A stretch of 64,000 nucleotides of DNA from Nostoc sp. TCL26-01 (GTDB lineage: Bacteria; Cyanobacteriota; Cyanobacteriia; Cyanobacteriales; Nostocaceae). This document shows, piece by piece, positions 26,291 through 35,198 of the stretch. Both the position numbers and the translations under genes were made by a program. Location of the stretch: the NCBI RefSeq assembly GCF_013393945.1, contig NZ_CP040297.1, forward strand, positions 2,434,804 to 2,498,803. Direction: 5' to 3'. Positions within the stretch are counted from its first letter, which is position 1; each line of letters opens with the position of its first letter. The notes under the pieces are model-generated. The model saw nothing but the letters and a program-made list of their open reading frames with translations. It did no database searches and was not told where the DNA came from.

Positions 26291-26734
26291 TTTAGACTTT
26301 ACAAGCATCCTCTTAGCCTATGTGAGGCTGGCCAAAATAGTTTTAAGAAAAATTTCTGAATTGTTGCGACAAATTAATGCTGTTCAAGTTTGGTAAACAG
26401 ATATACCATTGCTCAGAAAAGATGTTAGATTAAGAGCAAGGTACAAACAGGTTAAAAGTTCATTAAAAAAACGACAAGTTAGAGCCTGTACCTCCTGCTC
26501 TCAAACTTCCTCTCTTCGCAATCTTGAACTCGTTGCTTACATCCTAACTGAAAGTGTTTTCGCCTTGAGTTTTTTGATTTTTTATGGAGGTTTTGAACTT
26601 ACAGCCAGAAATACCTGCCTATTGGAATCAAGGATGTAAGGCTCTATTAGAGAATGATTGCGAACATTGTACACCTTAGTTGAATTGTTTTGATTCTATT
26701 TTCTTTATCTTCTCTGACGATTGCATATTTACCC

Positions 26735-26783
26735 AACCGCCATTAGCTAACGAAAACTTTTCCATCTTAGCTATGTGGCGGTT
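26735..26783 (-). terminator. Hairpin downstream of the metallophosphoesterase gene
   Basis: AACCGCCA (26735-26742) pairs with TGGCGGTT (26776-26783), and the inner TTAGCTAA pairs with TTAGCTA around a 16-nt loop. It sits 39 bp beyond the minus-strand stop at 26822, a usual place for a terminator. Confidence 0.55.
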
Positions 26784-26821
26784 AATATTGTTTATTGGAT
26801 GGGGACAAAAATCTCGCTAGG

Positions 26822-27670
26822 CTAACACAGGGTAATGACAGTAACTTCTGGTGGACAAAATAACCGCCCTGGACGGTAAGTGCCTAAGCCACGATTGACA
26901 TATAATTGATTATTAGCAACTTGATGAAATCCTTGCGCCCATTCCCAATAGCGCACGACTTTAGAACAATCTCCCAATAGAAATGGAACCCAACGCCGCA
27001 ACTTTTTAGGAAGTTGCTTGAGCAACTTTTTATAATGGTAAACTACCGGGCCGAGTCCTGGTAGCACAATATGTCCACCGTGAGTATGACCGGATAGTTG
27101 CAAATCTACTCGCCACTGTTCTAGGATTTTGGCTGTATCTGGGTTGTGAGATAAAACAATGCGGGGTATGGATGGATCTAATTGATTCATCACTGATGCG
27201 GGATGGAATTCTTTTGACCAATAATCAGCTAATCCCACTATTGGTAATTCTGATCCTAAAGGATAAGCAATTTCATTCCACAAGACATTAATACCGATAC
27301 TGGTAAAAGCAGTTGTCACTTCTGTTTGTGAGTGACTGTAATGAATATCATGATTACCAAGTACAGCATAAATACCACAGCGACTTTGTAAATGTTTTAA
27401 CCGCATCACCAGTTGGTGAATTGGTGTGGGATCATCAGTGACATAATCGCCAGTTAATACTATTAAATCAGGTTCAGCTTCATTAGTGGCGGCGATCGCT
27501 GCTTCTAGCATTTCTTCCGATAGTCGCAAACCATCGTAATGAAAATCTGATAACTGCACCAACTTCATCCCTTGTAAATTAGGTGGCAGTTCGGCAATCT
27601 TAACCGTTAGTTTATCTATACTTAAACGTCCTGTAAACAACCAGTGCATAATTTGCTTGGGACTCCTCAT
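26822..27670 (-). CDS. Metallophosphoesterase (YkuE-like), copy 1
   Basis: A 282-residue calcineurin-like phosphoesterase. Metal ligands: QLSDFHYD (about 40-47), LTGDYV, LGNHD, SHNPDTAK and SGHTHGG; the CxxPELTVITL-type end is shared with its neighbour. Family members such as YkuE hydrolyse phosphodiester or lipid phosphate bonds at the membrane; here no signal peptide is apparent, and the substrate is unknown. It is a close paralogue of the gene at 27892-28737, which lies upstream on the same strand, so the pair arose by tandem duplication with repeat-rich DNA between them. Confidence 0.88.
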   Translation of the reverse strand: MRSPKQIMHWLFTGRLSIDKLTVKIAELPPNLQGMKLVQLSDFHYDGLRLSEEMLEAAIAATNEAEPDLIVLTGDYVTDDPTPIHQLVMRLKHLQSRCGIYAVLGNHDIHYSHSQTEVTTAFTSIGINVLWNEIAYPLGSELPIVGLADYWSKEFHPASVMNQLDPSIPRIVLSHNPDTAKILEQWRVDLQLSGHTHGGHIVLPGLGPVVYHYKKLLKQLPKKLRRWVPFLLGDCSKVVRYWEWAQGFHQVANNQLYVNRGLGTYRPGRLFCPPEVTVITLC

Positions 27671-27749
27671 ACCAGCGTCTACAGCTTATCAAAAATTACG
27701 CGAATAACTTAAAACTTAAAAAACCTTACGATAAGTTCTCATTTATGTA

Positions 27750-27884
27750 GGAATGGGTAATAGGTAACAGGTAACAGGTAACAGGTAATAGGTAATAGAT
27801 AATATTCATGATGTCTGATTAATCCCCAATCACCAATCCCCAATCACCAATCCCCAATCCCCAATCCCCAATCCCCAATCCTAG
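27750..27884. repeat. STRR arrays between the paralogous phosphoesterases
   Basis: AACAGGT/AATAGGT heptamers (about 27750-27803), then AATCACCAATCCCC-type units (about 27820-27884). Confidence 0.85.
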
Positions 27885-27891
27885 ATGAAAA

Positions 27892-28737
27892 CTACTCACT
27901 TTCTAGAGTAATTACTGTTAATTCGGGAGGACAAAATAAGCGTCCAGGTAGATAAGTTCCTAAACCACGATTGACATAAAGCTGATTCCTGCCAATGCGA
28001 TGTAAACCCTGTAACCATTCCAAATGGCGGACGATAAAGTATTCTTTCAATAAACATGGCAATAGCCGCCGAATTTTTCTCGGTGTTCTCCGCACAAATT
28101 TTTTATAATAAGGTAACACAGCCCCTATTCCCGGAATGACAATTTGTCCACCATGAGTGTGACCAGATAACTGTAAATCTACTCGCCACGGTTTTAACAT
28201 TGTGGCAGTGTCTGGATTATGGCATAAAACAATCCGTGGTGTAGTTGGTGCTAGCTGGTTAAAAACTACAGCTGGATTGAATTCTCGGTAGTAATAATCA
28301 ACCATTCCCACTATCGGTAAATCTGTGCCAAATGGATAGGCAATTTCATTCCACAACACCTGAATTCCCACATTAGTTAATGCGGCTGTCACCTCTGTTT
28401 TAGAATGTTGATGATATAAATCGTGATTACCCAGTACAGCATAAATCCCAGCCCGACTTTGGAGTTTTTTGAGTCGCAGTGCTAATTGATGAATTGGTTG
28501 TGGTGTGGTGGTAATGTAATCACCAGTGAGTAAAATTAAATCTGGTTGTATTTGGTTACTAAGTGCGATCGCTTTTTCTAACATCGCCTCCGACAACCGC
28601 ACACCATCATAATGAAAATCCGATAGATGCACCAACTTCTTACCTTGTAACGATGCAGATAAATCTGCAATCTTGACCGTCAATTGTTCCACACTCAACG
28701 ACCCAGATAAAAACCAGTGCATAAGGTATTCATACAA
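27892..28737 (-). CDS. Metallophosphoesterase (YkuE-like), copy 2
   Basis: 281 residues, colinear along its length with copy 1 and sharing most motif residues: HLSDFHYDGVRLSE, LTGDYI, LGNHDLYHQHS, CHNPDTA, GHTHGGQI, and the closing NRGLGTYLPGRLFCPPELT. Both copies keep all metal ligands, so both are probably active; divergence is concentrated in the basic segment after the GHTHGG motif (KKFVRRTPRKIRRLLP here) and the segment after it, which may set substrate or membrane contact. Substrate unknown. Confidence 0.88.
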   Translation of the reverse strand: MYEYLMHWFLSGSLSVEQLTVKIADLSASLQGKKLVHLSDFHYDGVRLSEAMLEKAIALSNQIQPDLILLTGDYITTTPQPIHQLALRLKKLQSRAGIYAVLGNHDLYHQHSKTEVTAALTNVGIQVLWNEIAYPFGTDLPIVGMVDYYYREFNPAVVFNQLAPTTPRIVLCHNPDTATMLKPWRVDLQLSGHTHGGQIVIPGIGAVLPYYKKFVRRTPRKIRRLLPCLLKEYFIVRHLEWLQGLHRIGRNQLYVNRGLGTYLPGRLFCPPELTVITLESE

Positions 28738-28960
28738 AGTTCCATAATAGCGCTTATAGCCTAGCTTAAAATAATCCTCTTCTTTGTTATGACTGAGAAA
28801 ACTTTGAGAAATTTGATAAAAATTCTAGATTATGGTAGAAAATCATCCAAGTATTAATAGAAAGTAATTTATATTACTTCCAGTAAGAACCCTATTTGTA
28901 ATATTACTGGTTGCAGACTATACTAAATGATTACAGGAAAATGAAATCGTAAAGTCTTTT

Positions 28961-30136
28961 ATGTCATCAATCTTAGAGCCACAATTCATCCAAGATTTTA
29001 CCCACTTTGAACAGCACGTAGCAAAGCTTATTCATAGAGCAGGTTGGACGGTGGAAACTGCAAAACCTAACCAACCTGGCTATGATTTAGTTGCTAAAAA
29101 AGAAAATCTTGTTGTAGCTGTTCAAGTTAAATGGCTAAAAAATAATGTGAATGCACCTCAGCTGTTAAAATTTGCTGATTTTTTGGATTCTCCTGAAGGC
29201 AAGAAATTTAATTTTGGTTGGTTTATAACTACAAAAGGTTTTGGAGGCCCAGCACTAGCATTAATCAGGACTTGGAACAAAGAGACTAAAATCCGTTGTG
29301 GAATTGCTGAAGAAAACAAACTGGTAAGCATCGATGGACTTGATGGTATTTATCATGATCATGATAATAAACAATATAATGAGTCAGTTACTTCAAAAAA
29401 AGTTTATTTTGGAGTTTTCACTTGTAAAGGTGGAGTTGGTAAAACCACTATAGCAGCTCATTTAGCAGGTGCATTAGCATTGCAAGGATTTAATGTAGCA
29501 CTTGTAGATTTAGATCCAGAAGAAAACCTACAAAAGTTAGTTGGAGATGGTGTTTTTGTTCCTAATGCTAGAGGTGTAGGAACTAATGTTCAAGTGTTTA
29601 GAGCAGATGATTGGCATGAAGATTGCGCTCGTGATTGTCAGATAGTCATTTGTGATTGTTCACCTGCACTAGAGCGCAATCCAGAAGAATTAGTCAAGAG
29701 ATTGAACTATTGCATTATACCCACAACCTTAAATCCATTAGGAATTAACAAACACGGTAAAGTTATTCAAGAAACTGTTAAAGGAATTCGTAAATTTAAT
29801 AAAAATGCTGATTTATTTGTGCTGGTTAATAACTTTAAAGACCCTGGTATTAGACGTTTTGAGCTTTTAAAAAGAGTATATTTTTCAGCTTATACTGAAA
29901 TTAGTAAAACAGATAATAAGTTTCATTGTATAGACCCACAAGAAGTTTGTATTAGAGCTAGTGATTTACTTTATTACTGGGGGATTCATATTCTGGAAAA
30001 TCCAGAAAATCCTGCCAGTAGATTAGCTTTTGATCTAATTGGTGGAAGGTGCTATCCACGAGAAGATTTTATTAACTTAGCAGATTACATCGAAAGAAAA
30101 GCTGGTATAGGAGTGCTGAGAACAAGTTATGTCTAA
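28961..30136 (+). CDS. Mrr-like nuclease domain fused to a ParA/MinD-type ATPase
   Basis: 391 residues in two parts. Residues about 10-125 read as a restriction-endonuclease-like (Mrr_cat, PD-(D/E)XK) domain: FEQHVAKLIHRAGW with Glu17, GYDLVAKKENLVVAVQVKW with Asp42 and the Q55-V-K57 form of the E-x-K motif. Residues about 147-390 are a ParA-family ATPase: deviant Walker A CKGGVGKTT (155-163, including the signature first Lys), A' motif VDLDPEEN (182-188) and Walker B IVICDCSP (228-235). No ParB or centromere-like repeat is beside it. The gene is AT-rich and has no HIP1 site, unlike its neighbours. I know ParA as a DNA-bound positioning switch and Mrr as a modified-DNA nuclease; the combined job (defence, plasmid exclusion or positioning) is inference. 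Confidence 0.85.
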   Translation: MSSILEPQFIQDFTHFEQHVAKLIHRAGWTVETAKPNQPGYDLVAKKENLVVAVQVKWLKNNVNAPQLLKFADFLDSPEGKKFNFGWFITTKGFGGPALALIRTWNKETKIRCGIAEENKLVSIDGLDGIYHDHDNKQYNESVTSKKVYFGVFTCKGGVGKTTIAAHLAGALALQGFNVALVDLDPEENLQKLVGDGVFVPNARGVGTNVQVFRADDWHEDCARDCQIVICDCSPALERNPEELVKRLNYCIIPTTLNPLGINKHGKVIQETVKGIRKFNKNADLFVLVNNFKDPGIRRFELLKRVYFSAYTEISKTDNKFHCIDPQEVCIRASDLLYYWGIHILENPENPASRLAFDLIGGRCYPREDFINLADYIERKAGIGVLRTSYV

Positions 30137-30150
30137 CTTACATTTAAGTG

Positions 30151-30289
30151 ACTATAGGGATCATATTTGATTTCTGTTGGCGTAGCCTGTGCTTACGCAT
30201 ACAAAACTCAGTAGACCTTTATTCTTTCTTCCCAGTCCCCAGTCCCTTTCCTCTACGAGTGATTCAGAAATCAAATCGGATTACTATAG
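30151..30289. mobile_element. MITE-like element, CTATAGG family, complete
   Basis: Ends are imperfect inverted repeats: ACTATAGGGATCATATTTGATTTCTG (30151 on) and, inverted, CTATAGTAATCCGATTTGATTTCTG (30289 back). The left half continues TTGGCGTAGCCTGTGCTTACGCATACAAAACTC, also present inverted at 45032-45096. No coding capacity. The right end overlaps the last codon and TAG of the lipase gene (30284-30286). Confidence 0.75.
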
Positions 30290-31147
30290 ATGATTTTCCA
30301 GCCAATTTTCTAAGTCTGTGAGTACTTCTTGATAATTGATATCGTTTTGTAAATCGTGATAAGCTCCTGGATATTCGATTCTTAACTTATCTGTACAAGC
30401 TACATTTTGGTAAAAAATTGCTCCACCTTCCGGTAAGGCTACTCTATCAGCACCGCCGTGGAGGATTAATAGAGGTATTTGCCATTCTGCCGCATGGGCT
30501 TGAATCCAGGCAACTGTGGCAAAATATTCTGTAGCTAATCTGGCGCTGGCTTTGGTATGACGTAGGGAATCTTGAGTATAAATGGCTAACATTTTCTCGT
30601 CTCGTGAAGCCGCACTCAAGTTAATACCAGTGCTGAGGGTGAAACGCGGCCAGACTTGGGAGAGTAAATTACCGACAAGTAACTTGAGTTTTGATACTCC
30701 GACTTTACCAATTGCCGGAGCTAGAGCGATCGCACCCTGCAAATCTGCTGCGGCTTGGGGATTTTGCAAAACATAGTCACAGACAACCACTGCACCTAAA
30801 CTATGACCCAAGAGAAAAATCGGACATCTCGATTGCTGATTTTGGATTAATTTAACAAAAGCAGCCAAGTCTGAGCGAAACTCAGTCCAAGCACTGATAT
30901 GTCCACGTTGACCAGGCGATCGCCCATGACCTCGCAAGTCTAGAGCATAGACTGCATATTGTTTACTTGTCAAATGCTTAACTATATTACCGTACTTATC
31001 GCTGTGGCCTCCCAGACCATGCACAATAGCTAATATGGCCTTAGCTTTCCCTTGTGGACACCAGCTTTGGTAATAAAGCTCAAGACCACCAAGACTGGGG
31101 AAAATTCCTTGTTGATGAGACACTCCATGCACGCTCTGGTCAATCAT
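30284..31147 (-). CDS. Alpha/beta hydrolase, monoacylglycerol lipase/lysophospholipase type
   Basis: 287 residues with a typical Hydrolase_4/PldB layout: oxyanion-hole segment AIVHGLGGHSDKYGN (about 41-55), DLRGHGRSPGQRG, nucleophile elbow LLGHSLGAVV (Ser near 117), acid in LHGGADRVA, and the catalytic His in the YPGAYHDLQND segment near 266. It probably cleaves monoacylglycerols or lysophospholipids in the cytoplasm or at the membrane. The plsC-type gene is divergent upstream, and both concern glycerolipids, but a functional link is only a guess. Its stop codon lies in a MITE-like end. Confidence 0.88.
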   Translation of the reverse strand: MIDQSVHGVSHQQGIFPSLGGLELYYQSWCPQGKAKAILAIVHGLGGHSDKYGNIVKHLTSKQYAVYALDLRGHGRSPGQRGHISAWTEFRSDLAAFVKLIQNQQSRCPIFLLGHSLGAVVVCDYVLQNPQAAADLQGAIALAPAIGKVGVSKLKLLVGNLLSQVWPRFTLSTGINLSAASRDEKMLAIYTQDSLRHTKASARLATEYFATVAWIQAHAAEWQIPLLILHGGADRVALPEGGAIFYQNVACTDKLRIEYPGAYHDLQNDINYQEVLTDLENWLENHL

Positions 31148-31365
31148 ATCAGGCCACTGCTGTTCAAAGATGAAAATTTTGAGACTTGGGACTGTTCACA
31201 GTCTTAACGCATCATACCGACACTTGCGTATGTCCTGAGTTAATTTTTTCAACTTGTTCTCGCAGAGCGTGAGCATAACAACGTAATATTGTAAAAAATC
31301 CAGGTTCTTCTCAGATTACTATCCCCAATTTTTCTGACAAATCTCTTCAGGAAGATATCAAGGAA

Positions 31366-32292
31366 GTGAAAGCTAGCGATAAAAATGAAACCTTACCACC
31401 TTTAACAGCAGCGACAATTAAGCGAGTTAAAGAAGGTGTAGCGGCGGCCAGCGATCGCACTGTACGTGAGATAATTGCCAAAACCCTAACTCAACTGGAA
31501 GCTAGAACGCAAGAGCATCCAGAACCGAGAGTCAGTGGTGAAATTAGGCGGATAGTATTGCGATCGCTCATCCATGCTATCTTTAACTTAAAAGTCGAAA
31601 ATCCCGAAAAAATCCCACCCACACCAGCAATTCTGGCAGTAAATCATCTCCATCATATCGACCCATTAATATTACTAGCGGAAATACCTACTCATCCCTT
31701 CTACTACGTTGTCGGTGATGCACGCACCCTCTATAACAAATGGTGGAAGCGGCTAATTTTGGGATTTGCTGGGGGTGTCATTCCCCTAGCAAGAATTTGG
31801 AAAGAAGAAATTGCCGTCATCCAAGCTGCCAAAGCGGGCAATCAAGACTTGCTAGACTTGGCACAAACCATTGAAAAAATTGTCCCCACCGGCGGAGATG
31901 TGCAAACACTGCGACAAATAGATCGCATTGTTTTAGGAATTTTAGCTCAAGGTGATGGCATCATGCTCTTTCCTGAAGGACGCTTGGGAAGCCAAGAAGG
32001 TCAGTTACATCTCCCTCTCAAGCGGGGTACTGTCATTTATGCCATGCGAGCTGGCATACCCATACTACCAGTAGCTTTAATTGGCACTCATGACCTTTAT
32101 TTGCGAAAAGAATTAACAATTCGCTTTGGAGAACCATTAAATTTTGCCCAAACTACCAGACCAAATCGGCAAGAAGTCGATATAGCATTAGAGAAATTAC
32201 AAGATGCGATCAAAGTTTTGTTGCCGACAAATTATCAAGAACCCAATGAGAAAAAACTGCTCAGACATTTTCTCAACCATATTTTGTGTTGA
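31366..32292 (+). CDS. plsC: 1-acyl-glycerol-3-phosphate acyltransferase family protein
   Basis: 308 residues with the acyltransferase block I NHLHHIDPLIL (H-x4-D) and block III LFPEGRLGSQEG, then PILPVALIGTHDLY. These motifs catalyse transfer of an acyl chain to (lyso)phosphatidate in membrane lipid synthesis. The N-terminal 100 residues are hydrophilic and unusual for a minimal PlsC, so it may be one of the several cyanobacterial PlsC paralogues. The start is taken as GTG at 31366; upstream in-frame codons without a standard start (NFSDKSLQEDIKE) also look coding, so the N-terminus is uncertain. Confidence 0.8.
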   Translation: MKASDKNETLPPLTAATIKRVKEGVAAASDRTVREIIAKTLTQLEARTQEHPEPRVSGEIRRIVLRSLIHAIFNLKVENPEKIPPTPAILAVNHLHHIDPLILLAEIPTHPFYYVVGDARTLYNKWWKRLILGFAGGVIPLARIWKEEIAVIQAAKAGNQDLLDLAQTIEKIVPTGGDVQTLRQIDRIVLGILAQGDGIMLFPEGRLGSQEGQLHLPLKRGTVIYAMRAGIPILPVALIGTHDLYLRKELTIRFGEPLNFAQTTRPNRQEVDIALEKLQDAIKVLLPTNYQEPNEKKLLRHFLNHILC

Positions 32293-32478
32293 GCAATACT
32301 TATAGGGTATTTCCTCGTCAGATGAGGTACGGTTTAGTCTCTAATTTCTAGCCTCTAGCCTCTAATTTTTAGTTCTGTCGAACTCACGCTTAATTACACC
32401 CACGTAATGACCAATTACCGCTAAAATCATAAAGACGAATACAATATCATCCAAAGCGCTGTATTTTGAGCAAGCTCT

Positions 32479-33592
32479 ATGGAAGTTTTAGAAATTAAAC
32501 GCGAAATCGAAACGTTGTCTAGCCGCCTGGGTAAAACCCAGGACTATCTTTGACGTACCTGCAATCACAGCTAAAATTCAAGACTTAGAACAAATAGCAG
32601 CACAGCCAGAATTTTGGGATGATCAAAACCAAGCCCAAAAAACGTTGCAAGAACTCAACGACCTCAAAGCCCATTTAGAACAGTATCAGCGTTGGCAAAC
32701 CAATTTGGAAGATACTAAAGCAGTGGTTGAGCTGTTAGAGTTGGAAACCGACGAAGCACTATTGCAAGAAGCGGAAACAACGATTACCAAACTCAATCGT
32801 GACCTAGATCAGTGGGAATTGCAACAATTGCTGGCTGGCCCTTACGACGCAGAAGGGGCTGTACTGACAATTAACGCTGGTGCTGGTGGTACAGATGCCC
32901 AAGATTGGGCATTTATGCTGCTGAGAATGTACACTCGTTGGGCGGAAGACCAAGGCTACAAAGTAGCTTTAGCCGAAGAATCAGAGGGTGACGAAGCAGG
33001 GATTAAATCAGCCACCTTAGAAATTACTGGACGCTATGCCTATGGGTATTTGCGCTCAGAAACAGGCACACATCGCTTAGTGCGGATTTCTCCTTTTAAT
33101 GCCAATGGCAAGAGGCAAACTAGTTTTGCTGGGGTGGAAGTGATGCCACAGTTGGATAACTCAGTCCAGTTGGACATCCCCGACAAGGATTTAGAAATCA
33201 CCACAACTCGTTCTGGCGGTAAGGGTGGACAAAACGTCAACAAAGTAGAAACAGCCGTGCGAGTGGTTCACTTACCCACAGGTATTGCTGTACGCTGTAC
33301 AGAAGAGCGATCGCAACTGCAAAACAAAGAAAAAGCCCTTGCTCGTCTCAAAGCCAAGTTGTTAGTCATCGCCCAGGAGCAAAAAGCCCAAGAAATCGCC
33401 CAAATTCGCGGTGATATGGTAGAAGCTTCCTGGGGTAACCAAATCCGTAACTATGTGTTCCATCCTTACCAGATGGTAAAGGATTTGCGTACCAATGCCG
33501 AAACAACAGCGATCGCTGACGTAATGAATGGCGAACTTGATATGTTCATCCAAGCCTATCTCCGTCAGGAAAATCAAGTTGTAGAAGGATAA
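32479..33592 (+). CDS. prfB: Peptide chain release factor 2, with programmed +1 frameshift
   Basis: RF2 recognises UAA and UGA stop codons. The gene starts at ATG 32479 with 24 codons ending Asp-Tyr-Leu, then an in-frame TGA (32551-32553). A +1 shift at CTT-TGA-C continues as [14 protein letters not shown] from 32552 to the TAA at 33590-33592, giving about 370 residues, the normal RF2 length. Catalytic GGQ is in [14 protein letters not shown]; the stop-recognition region and C-terminal domain are complete. The CTTTGAC shift site with an upstream purine-rich AGGA is the classic autoregulatory switch: low RF2 favours shifting and so more RF2. It is followed by DUF3285, ybeY and dgkA on the same strand. 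Confidence 0.96.
32541..32554 (+). promoter_or_regulatory. prfB +1 frameshift site
   Basis: GGACTATCTTTGAC: slippery CTT, zero-frame TGA stop and following C are all conserved; an AGGA within 10 nt upstream can act as the internal Shine-Dalgarno that stimulates slippage. Confidence 0.92.
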
Positions 33593-33801
33593 TGAAGGAA
33601 GGAAGGGGACAAGGAGACAAATCAATTCAAAATTCAAAATTCAAAATGGGACAAGGAAGGGAACAAGGGGACAAGGAGAAAATACTTATATAGGTTCTTT
33701 CTCCCCCACTCCCCCACTCCCCCTCTCCCCATCCCCCCCTCTCCCCACTCCCCACCATCACCTGTTACATTTGTAGATGAAAGAATTGGTGTGCAAATAT
33801 T
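33593..33801. repeat. AATTCAA and CTCCCC low-complexity repeats
   Basis: The spacer after prfB holds GGGGACAAGG/AATTCAAAATTC copies and a C-rich run CTCCCCCACTCCCCCACTCC. A very similar combination recurs at 61660-61790. Confidence 0.7.
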
Positions 33802-33957
33802 ATGAGCAATTCTCACACAACAGAACCCCAACCCAGCTACGTCAAACTTGCCATGCGAAACATGGTGCGTAAGGGTGGTACTTCTGTGAAACATTTTGCT
33901 TTAACTATCGTGGGGCTTCTAGCTGTCTTAGTTGGACTTGCTTACTTAACTCGCTAA
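33802..33957 (+). CDS. DUF3285-family small membrane protein
   Basis: 51 residues: a basic conserved segment PSYVKLAMRNMVRKGGTSV, then a single membrane helix (FALTIVGLLAVLVGLAYLT) ending in Arg-stop. Family conserved in cyanobacteria, function unknown. It lies between prfB and ybeY, an arrangement I recall as common in cyanobacteria, and ends 39 bp before the ybeY start. Confidence 0.9.
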   Translation: MSNSHTTEPQPSYVKLAMRNMVRKGGTSVKHFALTIVGLLAVLVGLAYLTR

Positions 33958-33996
33958 TCGTCAGCAAAAACTTGATGTGTTGAGGAGAATGAGTAT

Positions 33997-34521
33997 TTGG
34001 TACAAGTTGAACTAGATGTACAGGATTTTTTTTCTGAGTTATCCCCAGACGCATCTCTAAATTTACAGGATGCAGCAGTTACTTCTGCGATGTGGGATAA
34101 TTGGTTTAATTGTTGGTTAGAAATTCTTCAGTCTGAGTTACCGCCAGCACCAAGCTACGAAATCGGCTTGCGGTTGACTGATGACACAGATATTCAATCA
34201 CTAAATGCCCAATATCGTCAGCAGGATAAACCTACAGATGTTCTCGCTTTTGCGGCTTTAGAGGCAGATTTACCGCAAAATCCGGAAATGTCTGCTGAAC
34301 CTTTGTATCTAGGTGATATTGTGGTCTCTATCAATACGGCACAACGCCAAGCAATCCAACAAAAGCATAGTTTATCAACCGAGTTAGCTTGGTTAACATC
34401 TCACGGTTTGTTACATCTTTTGGGCTGGGATCATCCCGATGAAGCAAGTCTCATAGAGATGTTACAAAAACAAGTAATACTACTAGAAAGTATAGGTATG
34501 AATATAGACATTAACTATTAA
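33997..34521 (+). CDS. ybeY: Endoribonuclease YbeY (rRNA maturation)
   Basis: A 174-residue zinc endoribonuclease required for 16S rRNA 3'-end processing and ribosome quality control. The signature H-G-x-L-H-L-x-G-W-D-H is present (SHGLLHLLGWDHPDE near the C-terminus), with TDVLAFAAL and YLGDIVVS typical of the family. The N-terminal 45 residues extend beyond E. coli YbeY, as is usual in cyanobacteria. The start is TTG at 33997 with GAGGAG at 33982-33987 about 9 bp upstream; no in-frame ATG competes. It precedes dgkA, a conserved pairing. Confidence 0.95.
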   Translation: MVQVELDVQDFFSELSPDASLNLQDAAVTSAMWDNWFNCWLEILQSELPPAPSYEIGLRLTDDTDIQSLNAQYRQQDKPTDVLAFAALEADLPQNPEMSAEPLYLGDIVVSINTAQRQAIQQKHSLSTELAWLTSHGLLHLLGWDHPDEASLIEMLQKQVILLESIGMNIDINY

Positions 34522-34661
34522 TTAATTTTACCACTGTAATTATCAATATTTTAGTCATACTTTTATAATACTCCTAGAGAAAATTGCTGAACAGAGCTTG
34601 ACAGATTAAAATCAGCGAAGATTTCTCGTTAACCCACCTTCCATGTTTGATTTTTAAGCCT

Positions 34662-35117
34662 ATGTCCCAACAAATCTCACCGCCATCAACGCCAAATAGC
34701 TTACCAAAACTAGTAATGAAAGAACGGGAACTTTCCTGGCAAGTTGCCACTAATCTATTTGTTAGCTTTAAATATGCCTGGGCTGGAATTACCTATAGTT
34801 TTCAAACTCAACGTAATTTTCGTATCCATGTAAGTGTATGCGCTCTGGCGATCGCTTTGGCTACTTTTTTACATCTGCAAGCCATAGAAGTCGCAGTCAT
34901 CGGCATTACTAGTGGTTTGGTCTTGGCACTAGAGTTATTGAATACGGCGATCGAGTCTCTTGTAGACTTAACAGTGAAGCAGACTTATCACGAACTGGCA
35001 AAAATCGCTAAGGACTGTGCAGCTGGTGCAGTACTTGTCTCTGCTTTGGTAGCTGTATTTGTGGCAGCAACACTCTTACTGCCACCCTTGGTAGTTTTAA
35101 TTATGTCAGCTTTCTAA
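34662..35117 (+). CDS. dgkA: Diacylglycerol kinase (DgkA type)
   Basis: 151 residues from the ATG at 34662; an upstream in-frame TTG at 34647 is less likely. Integral membrane kinase phosphorylating diacylglycerol (or undecaprenol in Gram-positives). It has the signature ALELLNTAIESLVDL (E-x-x-N-T-A-I-E), three hydrophobic helices, and an N-terminal cytoplasmic part with the conserved FKYAWAGITYSFQTQRNFRIH. The N-terminal tail is longer than in E. coli DgkA. It ends the prfB-DUF3285-ybeY-dgkA group. Confidence 0.93.
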   Translation: MSQQISPPSTPNSLPKLVMKERELSWQVATNLFVSFKYAWAGITYSFQTQRNFRIHVSVCALAIALATFLHLQAIEVAVIGITSGLVLALELLNTAIESLVDLTVKQTYHELAKIAKDCAAGAVLVSALVAVFVAATLLLPPLVVLIMSAF

Positions 35118-35198
35118 AGCCTTCACCCGTAAACTGTTCCCTATTTTACAGCACAACCCTTTGTCAACAATGACAATCATTTGACGCTGGACTATTGA

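Larger units (their letters stand above)
26183..26821. other. 639-bp region without a convincing gene
   Basis: It contains a truncated copy of the asnS-end palindromic element (26229-26290), a 76-codon TTG-started frame (26409-26639) with no coding character, and a two-part hairpin near the metallophosphoesterase stop (26735-26783). A regulatory RNA is possible but I cannot identify one. Confidence 0.5.

Noticed and set aside
26409..26639. 76-codon frame after the membrane protein gene
   Set aside because: TTG start without Shine-Dalgarno, odd composition, no recognisable motif; listed as noncoding spacer.
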